Origin: CAWEPK01 sp049521495
GTDB lineage: Bacteria; Desulfobacterota; Syntrophorhabdia; Syntrophorhabdales; WCHB1-27
Direction of reading: 5' to 3'
Assembly (NCBI GenBank): GCA_049521495.1
Contig: JBEKOT010000138.1
Location: 1-6,321 of the forward strand
Length of the DNA stretch: 6,321 nucleotides
Shown here: positions 6,010 through 6,321 of the stretch, piece after piece
Position numbering within the stretch: position 1 is the stretch's first letter
Layout: every line of letters starts with the position of its first letter
The notes under the pieces: model-generated
Database searches by the model: none
The model's input: only the letters and a program-made list of their open reading frames with translations
What the model was told of the DNA's origin: nothing
Translations under genes and position numbers: made by a program

Positions 6010-6068
6010 TGGGGGCTTCGTCCCGGCGCTAGCGTATACCTTCCTGGAGCCCACATTTTTGTTTTTTT
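6010..6068 (+). terminator. Rho-independent terminator downstream of the DUF202 gene
   Basis: The arms 6010-6019 and 6046-6055 pair over ten positions with one G-A mismatch and one G-U pair, enclosing a 26-nt loop. The right arm runs directly into T5-G-T7 (6056-6068). The position 20 nt after the DUF202 stop fits termination of rightward transcription. The long loop contains the palindrome CGCTAGCG (6027-6034). Confidence 0.68.
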
Positions 6069-6231
6069 CGTTGCACAGCACTCTTTCAAGTGGTAAGACT
6101 AGTGGGAGCAGAGGAGCCAGATGCGAGACCGTGTGTTCTGGACCGGGAGGACGAACGTTATTGAGTAATTGAAGCGAAAAAGAGGGGAATGTCAATATTT
6201 GATTCCTGAGAAGTAACTCCCAAGAAAACTA

Positions 6232-6259
6232 TTGTATTACATTGGATAAATGCTAGAAT
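6232..6259 (+). promoter_or_regulatory. Possible extended -10 promoter near the right edge
   Basis: TGCTAGAAT (6251-6259) has the TGn extension and a 5-of-6 match to TATAAT. A poor -35 (TTGTAT, 6232-6237) lies 16 nt upstream. It would start transcription at about 6266, beside the ATG of the truncated frame. The region is AT-rich, so chance matches are likely. Confidence 0.3.
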
Positions 6260-6264
6260 ACCGC

Positions 6265-6321
6265 ATGTATAAGAAAACATCACCCCAAATGAAGCTGTTC
6301 GGCGTAGAGACGCAGGTATCC
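6265..6321 (+). CDS. N-terminal fragment of an unidentified protein, possibly a transposase
   Basis: Nineteen codons stay open to the window edge, starting MYKKTSPQMKLFGVETQVS. An in-frame ATG at 6250 would add five residues, and a TAA stop at 6247-6249 closes the frame above it. No clear Shine-Dalgarno precedes either start. The short N-terminus with a PQxxLF-like pattern reminds me of some insertion-sequence transposases, and the surrounding DNA is visibly more AT-rich than the rest of the window. Both points are weak; too little is visible to name a family. Confidence 0.35.
   Translation, partial: MYKKTSPQMKLFGVETQVS

Overview
The window looks like chromosomal DNA from a GC-rich anaerobic bacterium. 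The best guess is a Desulfobacterota-type (former deltaproteobacterial) organism that uses amino acids or aromatic compounds. The basis is a tungsten aldehyde oxidoreductase (AOR) with dedicated flavin and iron-sulfur partners beside a branched-chain amino acid type uptake protein. The taxonomic call is inference only.

Layout. Positions 1-1196 (minus strand) hold a nearly complete periplasmic substrate-binding protein of a HAAT/LivK-type ABC transporter; its last residues lie beyond the window edge. Positions 1197-1797 are a 601-base divergent control region. It contains a promoter for each direction and a leader of about 240 nt ahead of the plus-strand operon, rich in short hairpins and with a stretch that resembles one half of a c-di-GMP-I (GEMM) riboswitch. 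Positions 1798-5503 are a three-gene operon: the AOR catalytic subunit (649 aa), an FAD/NAD(P)-dependent oxidoreductase (415 aa, 4-nt ATGA overlap) and a polyferredoxin with four [4Fe-4S] sites (156 aa). Positions 5504-5690 carry a C-rich tract (G-quadruplex motif on the minus strand) and a promoter. Positions 5691-5990 encode a 99-aa DUF202/YidH-type membrane protein that may be translated from a leaderless mRNA. A rho-independent terminator follows at 6010-6068. The last roughly 150 bases are more AT-rich and end in the first codons of a truncated reading frame that may be a transposase.

How the genes work together. The three operon products match in kind and size the three-subunit AorABC aldehyde oxidoreductase known from Aromatoleum: W-pterin subunit, FAD subunit and polyferredoxin. 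The expected flow is aldehyde to acid at the W-pterin site, electrons through [4Fe-4S] clusters to the polyferredoxin, then to FAD and NAD(P)+ or a ferredoxin pool. The gene order here is catalytic-flavin-ferredoxin. The divergent binding protein may supply amino or organic acids whose breakdown yields the aldehydes, but nothing in the sequence proves this.

No CRISPR array, tRNA or rRNA was seen. The most interesting non-coding elements are the structured AOR leader, the leaderless DUF202 promoter and the G-quadruplex motif.
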